Shown here piece by piece: positions 38,094-45,514 of a stretch of 64,000 bases of DNA; within the stretch, counting starts at the first letter, position 1; every line of letters starts with the position of its first letter. Source of the stretch: Candidatus Nanopelagicales bacterium (GTDB lineage Bacteria > Actinomycetota > Actinomycetes > S36-B12); NCBI GenBank assembly GCA_018401415.1, contig JAGYKV010000017.1:560001-624000 (forward strand), written 5' to 3'. The position numbers were made by a program, and so were the translations under genes. The notes below the pieces were generated by a model. The model was given only the letters and a program-made list of their open reading frames with translations, searched no databases and was not told where the DNA came from.

Positions 38094-38339
38094 TCAGGCA
38101 CGGATTCTTATTTCGATCGATGACCCAATGGGTGACTTCGTAACCTTGTGATTAAACAATGCATCCTTGATCAAGGAAGGATCGAGATCCTGATTATTCT
38201 CTGCTATTTCAGGATCAACCGTAGTGACCAGCTCTTTGGTCTGATTCCGCATTCCTGATTCATTTGTTTCAAAGCCCAATAGAAGGCCTCCCGTCACGAG
38301 CAGGATTGTCGGCATAGCGAGAGGAATTGCTTCCCTCAC
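38094..38339 (-). CDS. Small signal-anchored or secreted protein, unknown
   Basis: 81 residues with an N-terminal hydrophobic segment (about 5-22, IPLAMPTILLVTGGLLLGF) followed by a hydrophilic 59-residue tail rich in Asn, Glu and Lys. The GTG start shares one base with the stop of the preceding gene (TAGTG), so the two are translated together. No family recognised; probably a partner of the preceding secreted protein. Confidence 0.65.
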   Translation of the reverse strand: MREAIPLAMPTILLVTGGLLLGFETNESGMRNQTKELVTTVDPEIAENNQDLDPSLIKDALFNHKVTKSPIGSSIEIRIRA

Positions 38340-38959
38340 TAATTGCTCAACCCTGCTCGGACGGCAGGAATTGAGGTTGGTGGGGCAACCCCTAATTCCG
38401 GATCGGAGATCGCCTCTGGCTCTTGGATTGCATCTGGAGTCACACCGAGATCTGGATCGCCCGCAGGAACCGGAATTTCATCTACGGGAACTACTGGGAT
38501 AGTTACCGCTTCTGGTGAGAGGCTCGGCTCCGGAGGGGTCACCTCGGCGACAGGCGGAGGGGTGGGTGACTGGGTCGGGCTCGGTGACTCGGTCGGGTCC
38601 ACAATTTTACAACCGTTCTGCCAAATGATTTGATTTTCATTTGTCCAGTTCAATCCTGGGAACGCCGGGTATCCGTTCTTTCCCTCTTTCCCATCGAAGG
38701 GAGGAATAATGTCCATGGGATCTTTATCGTGACCATTCAATCCATCTTTAGCTACTGAAAGCTGCACGTACGGATTAACTTCCGCACTCGTTGAATGGCA
38801 AATGTCGATTTTATCGGCACTCATTTCTACGGGATCTGCATTAGCCGATGTAGACGCCATGTAGATCCCAGCAACAAGCATCAACACCGAACCACCCACG
38901 AAAAGTGCTCGGGGTGTCGACTTACGAATTTCCCTCTGTTCCTTTTGTTCCATCGCCAT
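38339..38959 (-). CDS. Secreted protein with CHST-NPYV domain and Pro/Glu-rich tail
   Basis: 206 residues. One hydrophobic signal or anchor segment at about residues 18-36 (ALFVGGSVLMLVAGIYMAST). It is followed by a compact domain with KIDICHSTSAEVNPYVQLSV and GLNGHDKDPMDIIPPF; a similar pattern (Cys-His, NPYV, GHD, DIIPPF) recurs in actinobacterial exported and surface proteins. Two Cys residues, near 54 and 116, may pair. From about residue 119 the tail is Pro/Glu/Val/Asp-rich low complexity with repeated DPDLGV/DPELGV, and no sorting signal. Start ATG has GGGAAAGGGG upstream. Confidence 0.75.
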   Translation of the reverse strand: MAMEQKEQREIRKSTPRALFVGGSVLMLVAGIYMASTSANADPVEMSADKIDICHSTSAEVNPYVQLSVAKDGLNGHDKDPMDIIPPFDGKEGKNGYPAFPGLNWTNENQIIWQNGCKIVDPTESPSPTQSPTPPPVAEVTPPEPSLSPEAVTIPVVPVDEIPVPAGDPDLGVTPDAIQEPEAISDPELGVAPPTSIPAVRAGLSN

Positions 38960-39184
38960 GGCCCCTTTCCCTGCTTCTCAAATTGATACGCAGCTTCGAT
39001 ACTGCACCGAAAGCAAAGCCATTCAAGGGTCTATTGGCATCCAATGACCTATCAATGTGACCCTTGTCCGATCAAAGCGTGAAAAGTACTTTCAGGTGAG
39101 TTCCGGAGTTTGGGACTCGTGATCGGACTTACCCGAGCCCAAAGCCTGATCACGGCCCAATAGCTGGGCCACTAGGCTCTCCCC
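38960..39184. other. Divergent intergenic region (225 bases)
   Basis: Separates the secreted-protein pair on the minus strand from the small membrane protein on the plus strand. It contains a 6-bp hairpin, GGCCCA at 39154-39159 with TGGGCC at 39165-39170, about 15 bases before the plus-strand GTG. It could be an operator or an attenuating stem; no coding frame seen. Confidence 0.4.
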
Positions 39185-39475
39185 GTGAGTATCTCTAGTG
39201 AAGTGTTTCTCTTTTTTGCCATTGGTCTTTTTGCCTTCGGCTTGGTATTCGTGCTCCTCGGTCTGTCCAGCGAGCGGAGTTACTGGTCGCAGCGGGATCC
39301 ATCGGGAAATGCAAAGCGCGATGCCACCAAATTCCACACGATCTATCACCGTGCATTCACGATTGCAGCAGGCGAATATCGTGCTCCATTACGAATCGCG
39401 GCAATCGGGGTCGTGCTGTGGTATTTCGCGGTCGCGGCCGCCGTTCTTTCTGTCATCTCTATAATCGTGGCATAG
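39185..39475 (+). CDS. Two-span small membrane protein, unknown
   Basis: 96 residues. Hydrophobic segments at about 6-27 (EVFLFFAIGLFAFGLVFVLL) and 73-95 (IGVVLWYFAVAAAVLSVISI), with a charged loop between that contains RSYWSQRDPSGNAKR. GTG start without a strong ribosome-binding site. No family recognised. Confidence 0.65.
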   Translation: MSISSEVFLFFAIGLFAFGLVFVLLGLSSERSYWSQRDPSGNAKRDATKFHTIYHRAFTIAAGEYRAPLRIAAIGVVLWYFAVAAAVLSVISIIVA

Positions 39476-39539
39476 GGGGATTTTTCTCGCAGTTGGTGAT
39501 ATCAACCGAGCCTTTTCCTCCCTAAAACCCAATATCCGA

Positions 39540-39589
39540 ACTCAAATTTACTCACAACCTCCCTATATCCGTGACCGGTTAATTTGAGT
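39540..39589. repeat. Inverted repeat with 9-base arms
   Basis: ACTCAAATT at 39540-39548 is the exact reverse complement of AATTTGAGT at 39581-39589; 32 bases lie between. It lies directly next to the larger palindrome at 39598-39633. The long spacer argues against a simple terminator. Confidence 0.6.
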
Positions 39590-39597
39590 AGTCATGG

Positions 39598-39633
39598 ATG
39601 GTCATTCACCATGTATATATGGTGAATGACCAT
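39598..39633. repeat. Perfect 15-base inverted repeat (hairpin or operator)
   Basis: ATGGTCATTCACCAT at 39598-39612 and ATGGTGAATGACCAT at 39619-39633 are perfect reverse complements with GTATAT between them. Fifteen perfect pairs with a six-base loop would form a stable stem. It has the look of an operator for a dimeric regulator or of a processed stem; it lacks the GC-rich stem plus T-run of an intrinsic terminator. Confidence 0.85.
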
Positions 39634-39671
39634 GTAGTGAACAATCTGTTCAGGCGGAACATGCAACGCAA

Positions 39672-39893
39672 TTGCTTATAACGGGCGTCTTTGCGTTCTT
39701 CTTGGTCACCTCCGCATGGGTGGCGAGTGCTCATGCGCATGAGCAGCAGAAGAGCACCCGCAGTACGGACTACATAAATTTTGATGGCTCTTACCGCGGA
39801 CGTATTGAAATTTCCCCGCAGGTCGCAAACCAATCCGTGATAGCGAGTGTGCAAGATCGGATGCGATCAATTCAACGCAATTGCAGTCATTAA
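39672..39893 (+). CDS. Possible small secreted protein (73 residues), low confidence
   Basis: Begins at a TTG; the N-terminus (ITGVFAFFLVTSAWVASAHA) is a plausible signal peptide with an Ala-His-Ala cleavage site, and the mature part is about 50 residues, hydrophilic. No ATG or GTG is available in this frame between the upstream stop at 39627 and the TTG, and no convincing ribosome-binding site is seen. It lies 38 bases after the 15-base inverted repeat. It could be a degraded gene or chance. Confidence 0.35.
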   Translation: MLITGVFAFFLVTSAWVASAHAHEQQKSTRSTDYINFDGSYRGRIEISPQVANQSVIASVQDRMRSIQRNCSH

Positions 39894-40042
39894 ATATCAA
39901 TGACCAATCATTGTCTGGTATCCATGACAAGTTAAATAATTGAGTGCATCCAGTTTGCTACCAGTTATCGGAACTACCTTCAACTTCAGAACTCGAGCAC
40001 GAGTCATGTTCGATCAGGAGCGGAATCGCTCTCACATACGCT

Positions 40043-42250
40043 TTACATTCCACCAATACGATCGAGAATATCTGCCGCCCCACTCTTTACGGCACGCTTT
40101 TGGACAACCGAGACAATTCCATCTACTTCCTTTATTGCACCGTCTTGGCGCAATAAATCCAGCGCCTTGTGCAATTCCTCAGGGTCCATTTCGGATAACT
40201 CCGATTCTAATTGTGAAACAGATAGTGACCCCGCCCGCAAAATTGTTGACACCACCTTGCGTTCAGCGGGCGTGCGATCCAACATTCCGGACATGCCTGC
40301 TGAAATCGCTCCGCGGCTCAAGCTCCGCACTACGGCGCTATCCACGGCGATTGCATCTTCTGCGCGTTTCTCTCCCACGGTCAGGCGCAAATCCCCGCAA
40401 TGCATACCGGGAGCCAAAACCGCCACTCGTCGCATGTTGCCCTCGGAATCCTTTGTAGCAATCTCAATATGACCTGAAATAACGAAGATGACTCGATCTG
40501 CCGGATCCCCTGTTCGGTACACCGGTGTTCCTGGCGCAAAGTGCTCCGTGACTAATTTGGCATACAACGACTCACCAGCTTCGTCGCCAAGACCGAGAAC
40601 GCTGAGGTCAACGTCTGACGTGAGTAAACGGCCTTCCCACAATCGCGCATATTTTGAGTTGTTCACCAGTAGGTCTTGATGGCTCCCCGTTGTGACACCC
40701 GAGTTATCTGCGAAAATCAATCGTGACATTTCATGCGCAACATCTACATCACGCGCTGCAAGGACTATCAGCTCAATGCCCTGCACCCGCAAACTGGCAA
40801 TCAGTGGCATGGCCGTTTCGGCATCGGCCAAGGCAAGAATGGGTCCAATGAGTAATACTTCTGGTTCGGCTGCGAGTGCACATGCCAGTGCCAGTCTCTG
40901 TCGCTGGTTCACCGTTAATCGATTCCCTGCCGGTCCAATTTCTTCAAACCTGCGATCAATTAGTTCGTGCAGACCAACGGTCTCCAATAACTCAACGACG
41001 CGGGACTCCTCAATATCAACATCCACACCTCGGAGATAGGCCATGGGCGAAGCATTAATGGTCAGTGGCTCTGCCGTCACATGCTGGGTTCCCGGATTCA
41101 CGTGTGGCAATCGAATCAGATGCCCATCAACTGTCATTCGCCAATCCTGAGGATTGTCATTGCCCGAGAAAACGGACATTAAGGTGTCCATATCGATATC
41201 CGGTGTGGTCACCAAACCAACGAGTGAGCCCGAAGCCACGCCTAAAGCCTCACATGTCAAGTCAACCCTTTTACTGCCTAGATCAATTAAAGGCGCAGTT
41301 GCAGGTTCGTCCGTGAGAATATGGTCGATCCGGCGGCGACTGGCAATGGCTAATTGGAGTGATCTAATCCACTTTGGTAATACTTCAAGGCCACTAACTA
41401 CTGCCTCTATATAGAGTAGTGACGCCGCAACAACTGCGATTTCTTCGGTACTCGAGCTTATTGCGAGCATGACGACCACGACTAAGCCAATCAACCCGGC
41501 ACCGTGAGCACTTGTCAAGAGACGAGTGGCAAGTATTCCTTGACGATGCTCAGCATCAGCTAAGTCCTGGTTGCGTGCCGCAAATCGACTTTCGATCCAG
41601 CGAATCAGATGCAGTCCACTGACTTGTTTGGATGACGTGATGGCCTCGTCAACCACCTCACCCACATAAGTGCTTGCGTCAAGTGCTTTTCGGTCAGCCT
41701 GGAGCATCTGCTTGCCTATTAGATACCGGATCACAATAAACACAAAAACGGCAACGATCATGGTCATGCCAGCTCGAGGTGCAATGAAAATCAGCAAGGC
41801 CAAACTTTGAACAATCTTAATAACTCCAGGGATTCCGTACCCAATTGTCATCTCAAAACTTAGAGCGACATTGGATACGTCGGTCGTGTGACGTGACACG
41901 ATTGAGGGACGCACAAGGGTGACCAACCCCTCCGATTTGCCGCGCATCAATCGGTCAAAAACTCTATCGCGCAGTCGTTGCCCACTGTGGACCGCAAGAT
42001 TATGCGCTCCGAGATGACCGAAATGACCGGTCACCATCATGAGAATCACCAAGGCAATGAGGAGACCGACTGCGGCGCTATTCCACTCGCCGTCGTGCAA
42101 AATTGATTCGACTTGTAGTGGGACAACTGCCTGAGTGGCCAACATCACTCCAAGAAGAACGAACGTGAAAACCAACTGTCCATACGAACCGTGCAGATTT
42201 ACGCGGTACCACTTCCACAGCCCGATATAGGACGTTGTTGAGTTGGACAT
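40043..42250 (-). CDS. ABC-exporter-like protein with degenerate ATPase, cyclic-nucleotide-binding domain and winged-helix tail
   Basis: 735 residues. Six membrane helices of the exporter type (about 24-46, 59-79, a pair at 140-178, a pair at 250-290). Residues 315-545 follow the order of an ABC ATPase but the motifs are lost: the P-loop position reads VGLVTTPDID, the signature is NRLTVNQRQRLALACALA instead of LSGGQ, Walker B is PEVLLIGPILALAD with no Asp-Glu pair, and the switch-His position is LAARD. Residues 560-650 resemble a cyclic-nucleotide-binding domain (GTPVYRTGDPADRVIFVISG, GMHCGDLRL). The tail (660-717) looks like a winged helix (LSVSQLESELSEMDPEELHK). Transport powered by ATP is doubtful; a sensor or scaffold is possible. 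ATG overlaps the stop of the small peptide (TGATG). Confidence 0.85.
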   Translation of the reverse strand: MSNSTTSYIGLWKWYRVNLHGSYGQLVFTFVLLGVMLATQAVVPLQVESILHDGEWNSAAVGLLIALVILMMVTGHFGHLGAHNLAVHSGQRLRDRVFDRLMRGKSEGLVTLVRPSIVSRHTTDVSNVALSFEMTIGYGIPGVIKIVQSLALLIFIAPRAGMTMIVAVFVFIVIRYLIGKQMLQADRKALDASTYVGEVVDEAITSSKQVSGLHLIRWIESRFAARNQDLADAEHRQGILATRLLTSAHGAGLIGLVVVVMLAISSSTEEIAVVAASLLYIEAVVSGLEVLPKWIRSLQLAIASRRRIDHILTDEPATAPLIDLGSKRVDLTCEALGVASGSLVGLVTTPDIDMDTLMSVFSGNDNPQDWRMTVDGHLIRLPHVNPGTQHVTAEPLTINASPMAYLRGVDVDIEESRVVELLETVGLHELIDRRFEEIGPAGNRLTVNQRQRLALACALAAEPEVLLIGPILALADAETAMPLIASLRVQGIELIVLAARDVDVAHEMSRLIFADNSGVTTGSHQDLLVNNSKYARLWEGRLLTSDVDLSVLGLGDEAGESLYAKLVTEHFAPGTPVYRTGDPADRVIFVISGHIEIATKDSEGNMRRVAVLAPGMHCGDLRLTVGEKRAEDAIAVDSAVVRSLSRGAISAGMSGMLDRTPAERKVVSTILRAGSLSVSQLESELSEMDPEELHKALDLLRQDGAIKEVDGIVSVVQKRAVKSGAADILDRIGGM

Positions 42251-42351
42251 CAGGTCTGAGTCACAGTCGTCGAGGTCGTGCTCATGATGATATCCGATCC
42301 CGAAATTGTCGTTTGTGACTCTGTCAAGGGATATTTCAAGTTAGTGAGCAT
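42250..42351 (-). CDS. 33-residue Ser/Thr-rich peptide coupled to the ABC-like gene
   Basis: ATG at 42351 is preceded by GAGG nine bases upstream. The frame ends in TGA that shares two bases with the ATG of the ABC-like gene (TGATG), the mark of translational coupling. Fifteen of 33 residues are Ser or Thr; the C-terminal part reads MSTTSTTVTQT. There is no Cys. It may be a leader peptide that opens the downstream start, or a small product handled by the neighbouring membrane protein. A longer in-frame start at 42468 is less likely because it has no ribosome-binding site. Confidence 0.5.
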   Translation of the reverse strand: MLTNLKYPLTESQTTISGSDIIMSTTSTTVTQT

Positions 42352-42587
42352 GTTCCCGTCCTCTAAAATCTTATGAACCATTCGATATTTCGATGGTTGC
42401 GAAGGAGTTCTACGGCACAAACTGAACATTGGCACACAATAGTGGGATCGCCTCAACTTGCTCGACATGAGATCTTTTTTTCATTTTGCCCAAATTTCCA
42501 AGGCGTGACCATGGAGGCAGCGACTCTTATTAGGTTCAATATTTGTGAGGTCCATGCATGTGACGACAATCTGACTCTGAAAATTTG
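42352..42587. other. Upstream region of the peptide and ABC-like unit (236 bases)
   Basis: No gene seen. It must carry the promoter for the minus-strand peptide/ABC unit; the operator-like site at 42376-42398 lies within it. A run of A residues on the minus strand (42474-42480) is the only other notable element. Confidence 0.45.
42376..42398. promoter_or_regulatory. Operator-like imperfect palindrome upstream of the peptide/ABC unit
   Basis: AACCAT at 42376-42381 mirrors ATGGTT at 42393-42398, and inside them CGA (42383-42385) mirrors TCG (42390-42392), giving a palindrome with a one-base asymmetry. It lies 24 bases upstream of the peptide ATG, where a repressor or activator could act. No regulator gene is adjacent. 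Confidence 0.35.
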
Positions 42588-42661
42588 TCGGGCTGACAGG
42601 ACTTGAACCTGCGACCTTCCGGCCCCCAGCCGGACGCGCTACCAAACTGCGCCACAGCCCG
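42588..42661 (-). tRNA. tRNA-Pro (anticodon GGG)
   Basis: Minus strand: acceptor CGGGCTG paired with CAGCCCG, D-arm GGCGCAGTTTGGTAGCGC, anticodon stem TCCGG/CCGGA with loop CTGGGGG, T-arm GCAGGTTCAAGTCCTGT, discriminator A. Anticodon GGG. It lies 40 bases downstream of der. Confidence 0.97.
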
Positions 42662-42701
42662 TTTGCTGCAGGCGGAACACTATCTCATGGGGCATATCCA
42701 A

Positions 42702-44189
42702 CTAACGGCGTGACCGCTTCTCCCGCACCCGCATGACCACCCGGATTGGAGTGCCATCGAACCCGAATTCCTCACGCAATCTTCGTTCAATGAATCGACG
42801 GTAGCCGGCTTCAAGGAATCCGGTGGTGAAGAGGGCGAATGTGGGTGGACAAGCCGAAACTTGGGTACCAAAAAGAATTCGAGGTTGCTTGCCCCCCCGT
42901 AATGGGTGGGGGTGGGCTGCTGTGAGATCAGCAAAGAAGCGATTTAAGATTCCCGTCGGTACCCTCGAGTCCCAGTTATCCAGAGACAGTTCGAGCGCAG
43001 GAGCTAATTTCTCCACGTGCCTCTTGGTCTTGGCTGAAATATTCACCGTTGGCGCCCAACTCACCTGAGCGAGATCACGATCGATCTCCCGAGCCAAATA
43101 ATGACGCCGCTCCTCGTCCGTCAAGTCCCATTTATTGAAAGCGATCACCAGCGCCCTGCCCGAATCAATCACCATGGAAATGATTCGCTGGTCTTGCTCA
43201 CTAAGCGGTTCAGAAGCATCTATCAGAACAATTGCAACTTCCGCCCGATCAAGAGCGGCCTGAGTTCTCAAAGTTGCGTAGTACTCGTGCCCGGAGGCCT
43301 CTTTTGCTCTCTTGCGGATTCCTGCGGTGTCCACGAACCACCACAGTCGATCGCGGATCTCTACAAGTTCGTCCACCGGGTCAACTGTCGTTCCGGCAAC
43401 ATCGTCTACCACTACACGTTCCGAACCGGCAAGCGCGTTGAGAAGTGATGACTTACCCACATTGGGTTTACCGAGCAGTGCCACTCGGCGCGGGGTACCT
43501 TCTTTCGCCTGACCTGACCCAAATTCTGGGAGCAGGCCCACAACCGCATCGAGAAGATCTCCAGATCGGCGACCATGGAGGCCCGAGACCGGATGGGGCT
43601 CCCCGATGCCAAGTCCCCACAGTGCAGTTGCTTCTAATTCGGCATTGTGATCATCTGCTTTATTCGCGACCAAGATGGTGGGTTTACCAGACCTGCGTAT
43701 CACTTCCACCACCGCTTCATCGGTGGTTGTCGCCCCCACCGTGGCATCTACAACAAATAGAACTAGATCGGCCTCATTGATGGCGCGTTCCGCTTGATTG
43801 GCAATTTGCGAGTGGATTCCACGAACATTACGCTCCCAACCCCCCGTATCAACCACGAGGAACTTGCGTCCATTCCACTCGGCTTCATAACTCACCCGGT
43901 CGCGCGTCACCCCGGGAACATCTTCCACCACCGCTTCGCGGCGACCAATGATCCGATTGACCAGTGTGGACTTGCCCACGTTGGGGCGCCCAACTATGGC
44001 TACCACCGGGAGGTTCGAGGTCGATTCCAATTCCGCTAATTCAAGATCAAAGTCACCAAATTCTTCGCGGGCAGCAGCCAGTGCTGCGGTGAGGAATTCA
44101 TCTTCGTTAAATTCCTCATCTAATAATTCGTCTCCGGCACCTTCATGGGTAAATTCATGACCCCGATTTTCAGAATCCTGATCGGTCAC
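42702..44189 (-). CDS. der: Ribosome biogenesis GTPase Der (EngA)
   Basis: 495 residues with an acidic N-terminal extension (about 1-58), two tandem G domains and a KH-like C-terminus. G1 has [20 protein letters not shown] and NKAD; G2 has [24 protein letters not shown] and NKWD. I place the start at the GTG at 44189 because it overlaps the stop of the preceding gene as GTGA and follows GGAGGGG; the longer frame from 44258 runs deep into that gene. Last of a tightly overlapped run from tyrA. Confidence 0.96.
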   Translation of the reverse strand: MTDQDSENRGHEFTHEGAGDELLDEEFNEDEFLTAALAAAREEFGDFDLELAELESTSNLPVVAIVGRPNVGKSTLVNRIIGRREAVVEDVPGVTRDRVSYEAEWNGRKFLVVDTGGWERNVRGIHSQIANQAERAINEADLVLFVVDATVGATTTDEAVVEVIRRSGKPTILVANKADDHNAELEATALWGLGIGEPHPVSGLHGRRSGDLLDAVVGLLPEFGSGQAKEGTPRRVALLGKPNVGKSSLLNALAGSERVVVDDVAGTTVDPVDELVEIRDRLWWFVDTAGIRKRAKEASGHEYYATLRTQAALDRAEVAIVLIDASEPLSEQDQRIISMVIDSGRALVIAFNKWDLTDEERRHYLAREIDRDLAQVSWAPTVNISAKTKRHVEKLAPALELSLDNWDSRVPTGILNRFFADLTAAHPHPLRGGKQPRILFGTQVSACPPTFALFTTGFLEAGYRRFIERRLREEFGFDGTPIRVVMRVREKRSRR

Positions 44190-44833
44190 CGTGCTGCCCC
44201 TCCACCTAATCTGTGCAGCACCATCTGACGATGATCCTGAAGTAATTGCCTGCACCACTCCGATGAGTATCGGCTAGCACCAACGAGACCAGCATGTCCG
44301 GACTCAGAAAGTCCAGCTGCAGGTAGCTCCTTACCCTGACCAAAGTACACGCTGATCGCTGAGCGCACGGCAGGAGCCTTTCCCAACCACTCGCGCAGTT
44401 CTCCGTACTGGTCATCAATCCATACGGAGACGGGCACAACTGTGGCGTGGGACTGCTTGACCAAGAACCCAGGATCGACCATCTGGGAGTCCAAAACAAT
44501 CACTCCCCCTGCTACGAGTACCTCAAGACTTGCCAATTGGGAATCGATGGAATAGGGCGGGTTTAGGTGAAAGTCGCCGCCGATCTCCGGGACTTTCGGA
44601 TCGGTGAGGACATGGGATGGGCGGATAAGTATTGATTTGACCAGAAGCATGCCGGCGGAACCCAGACCCGAGCAAAGTACCACGACTCCCCTAGATCCCA
44701 GAATGTCTACAGGTTCGGTTGCTGGAGAGTTGACGTGGTGAGCGCCGACAACCTTCACTCGATAGAGCAGCCTCCCTAGCACCGAACCAATGTTCCTAGC
44801 GTGCGCTGAGCGATTAAATCTTTGAAGAGTCAC
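44186..44833 (-). CDS. PlsC-position protein without acyltransferase motif
   Basis: 215 residues between cmk and der, where actinobacteria usually have a 1-acylglycerol-3-phosphate acyltransferase. The opening ([30 protein letters not shown]) matches that family in layout, but the catalytic NHxxxxD position reads [15 protein letters not shown], and the glycerolphosphate motif (FPEG) is replaced by LDSQMVDPG. It retains VVPVSVWI near residue 130. So it looks like a homologue that has lost catalysis, kept in frame. Starts and ends with 4-base overlaps, so it is translated as part of the operon. Confidence 0.65.
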   Translation of the reverse strand: MTLQRFNRSAHARNIGSVLGRLLYRVKVVGAHHVNSPATEPVDILGSRGVVVLCSGLGSAGMLLVKSILIRPSHVLTDPKVPEIGGDFHLNPPYSIDSQLASLEVLVAGGVIVLDSQMVDPGFLVKQSHATVVPVSVWIDDQYGELREWLGKAPAVRSAISVYFGQGKELPAAGLSESGHAGLVGASRYSSEWCRQLLQDHRQMVLHRLGGGAAR

Positions 44834-45514
44834 GCGAGTGAGTACCTTTTTCGCGCGAGTTGACAGATTTCATGCACCACTTGATCGAGTGTTAACTCAC
44901 TTGTATCAATTATCACGGCATCTGGGGCGGCACGCAGGGGCGAAACCTCCCGGGACGAGTCCTTGAAATCCCTTTCCTCAATCATCAATTGCATTTTTGC
45001 AAGTTCTTCCTCGGAGAAACTTTTCCCCAGTTCGGCACTCCGACGACCAGCGCGAGTGCGCGGATCCGCAGTGAGGAAGACCTTCAATTGAGCATTTGGC
45101 AGCACTACGGTGCCAATGTCCCGACCCTCAATGACTACTCCGCGTCTACATTTTGCGAACGGTATCCCGCTGCAATTGCACTAAGCGGTCTCTCACTTTC
45201 GCAACAGCACTCACAGCGCTGACAGCTGAAGTCACTTCAGCAGACCTGATATCAGATGAAACATCGATGCCGTTGACGTAAACGGATAATGCGTCTGGTC
45301 GGGTATCCATTTCAATTATCGACTCGCCAGCAATGACGCCCACTTGCTCTGAATCGGCTGGGTCCACTCCCGCCTTCAAAACCGCCCAGGTGATTGCCCT
45401 GTACATGGCACCCGTGTCCAACATGATCCATCCAAGCGTGCTCGCCACCTGTCGACTCACCGAAGACTTTCCTGAACCAGCGGGACCGTCAATTGCAAGT
45501 ACGTTTTTGGTCAT
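44830..45514 (-). pseudogene. cmk: Cytidylate kinase, interrupted by a one-base frameshift
   Basis: Two reading frames together give a complete CMP kinase. The first (45514-45146) has AIDGPAGSGKSSVSRQVAS, LDTGAMYRAITW and VRDRLVQLQRD, then stops at TAG. The second (from upstream of 45105 to 44830) reads GVVIEGRDIGTVVLPNAQ, KVFLTADPRTRAGRRSAEL and DTSELTLDQVV. Removing one A from an AAAA run (plus-strand TTTT 45151-45154) joins them into 227 residues, the normal length. Either a sequencing or assembly error, a true mutation, or ribosomal frameshifting just before a stop codon. CMP kinase is usually important for growth, so an error or recoding is more likely than loss. ATGA overlap with tyrA and GTGA overlap with the next gene. 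Confidence 0.85.

Larger units (their letters stand above)
39476..40042. other. 567-base gene-poor stretch
   Basis: No strong gene lies here. The stretch holds two nested-looking inverted repeats (39540-39589 and 39598-39633), a low-confidence secreted small ORF (39672-39893), and an AT-rich region before the convergent end of the ABC-like gene. It is the longest gap of the window and has the most secondary structure. Confidence 0.7.

Noticed and set aside
39940..40458. 172-codon plus-strand frame opposite the end of the ABC-like gene
   Set aside because: Antisense over the CNB/winged-helix part; Arg/Pro/Leu/Cys-rich composition typical of shadow frames.
42250..42468. 72-residue version of the peptide upstream of the ABC-like gene
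   Set aside because: Start at 42468 lacks a ribosome-binding site and the added residues look like non-coding translation; the ATG at 42351 with GAGG is better.
44830..45105. Separate gene downstream of a truncated cmk
   Set aside because: It is the second half of CMP kinase; homology continues upstream of its apparent start in the same frame, so the two halves are one interrupted gene.
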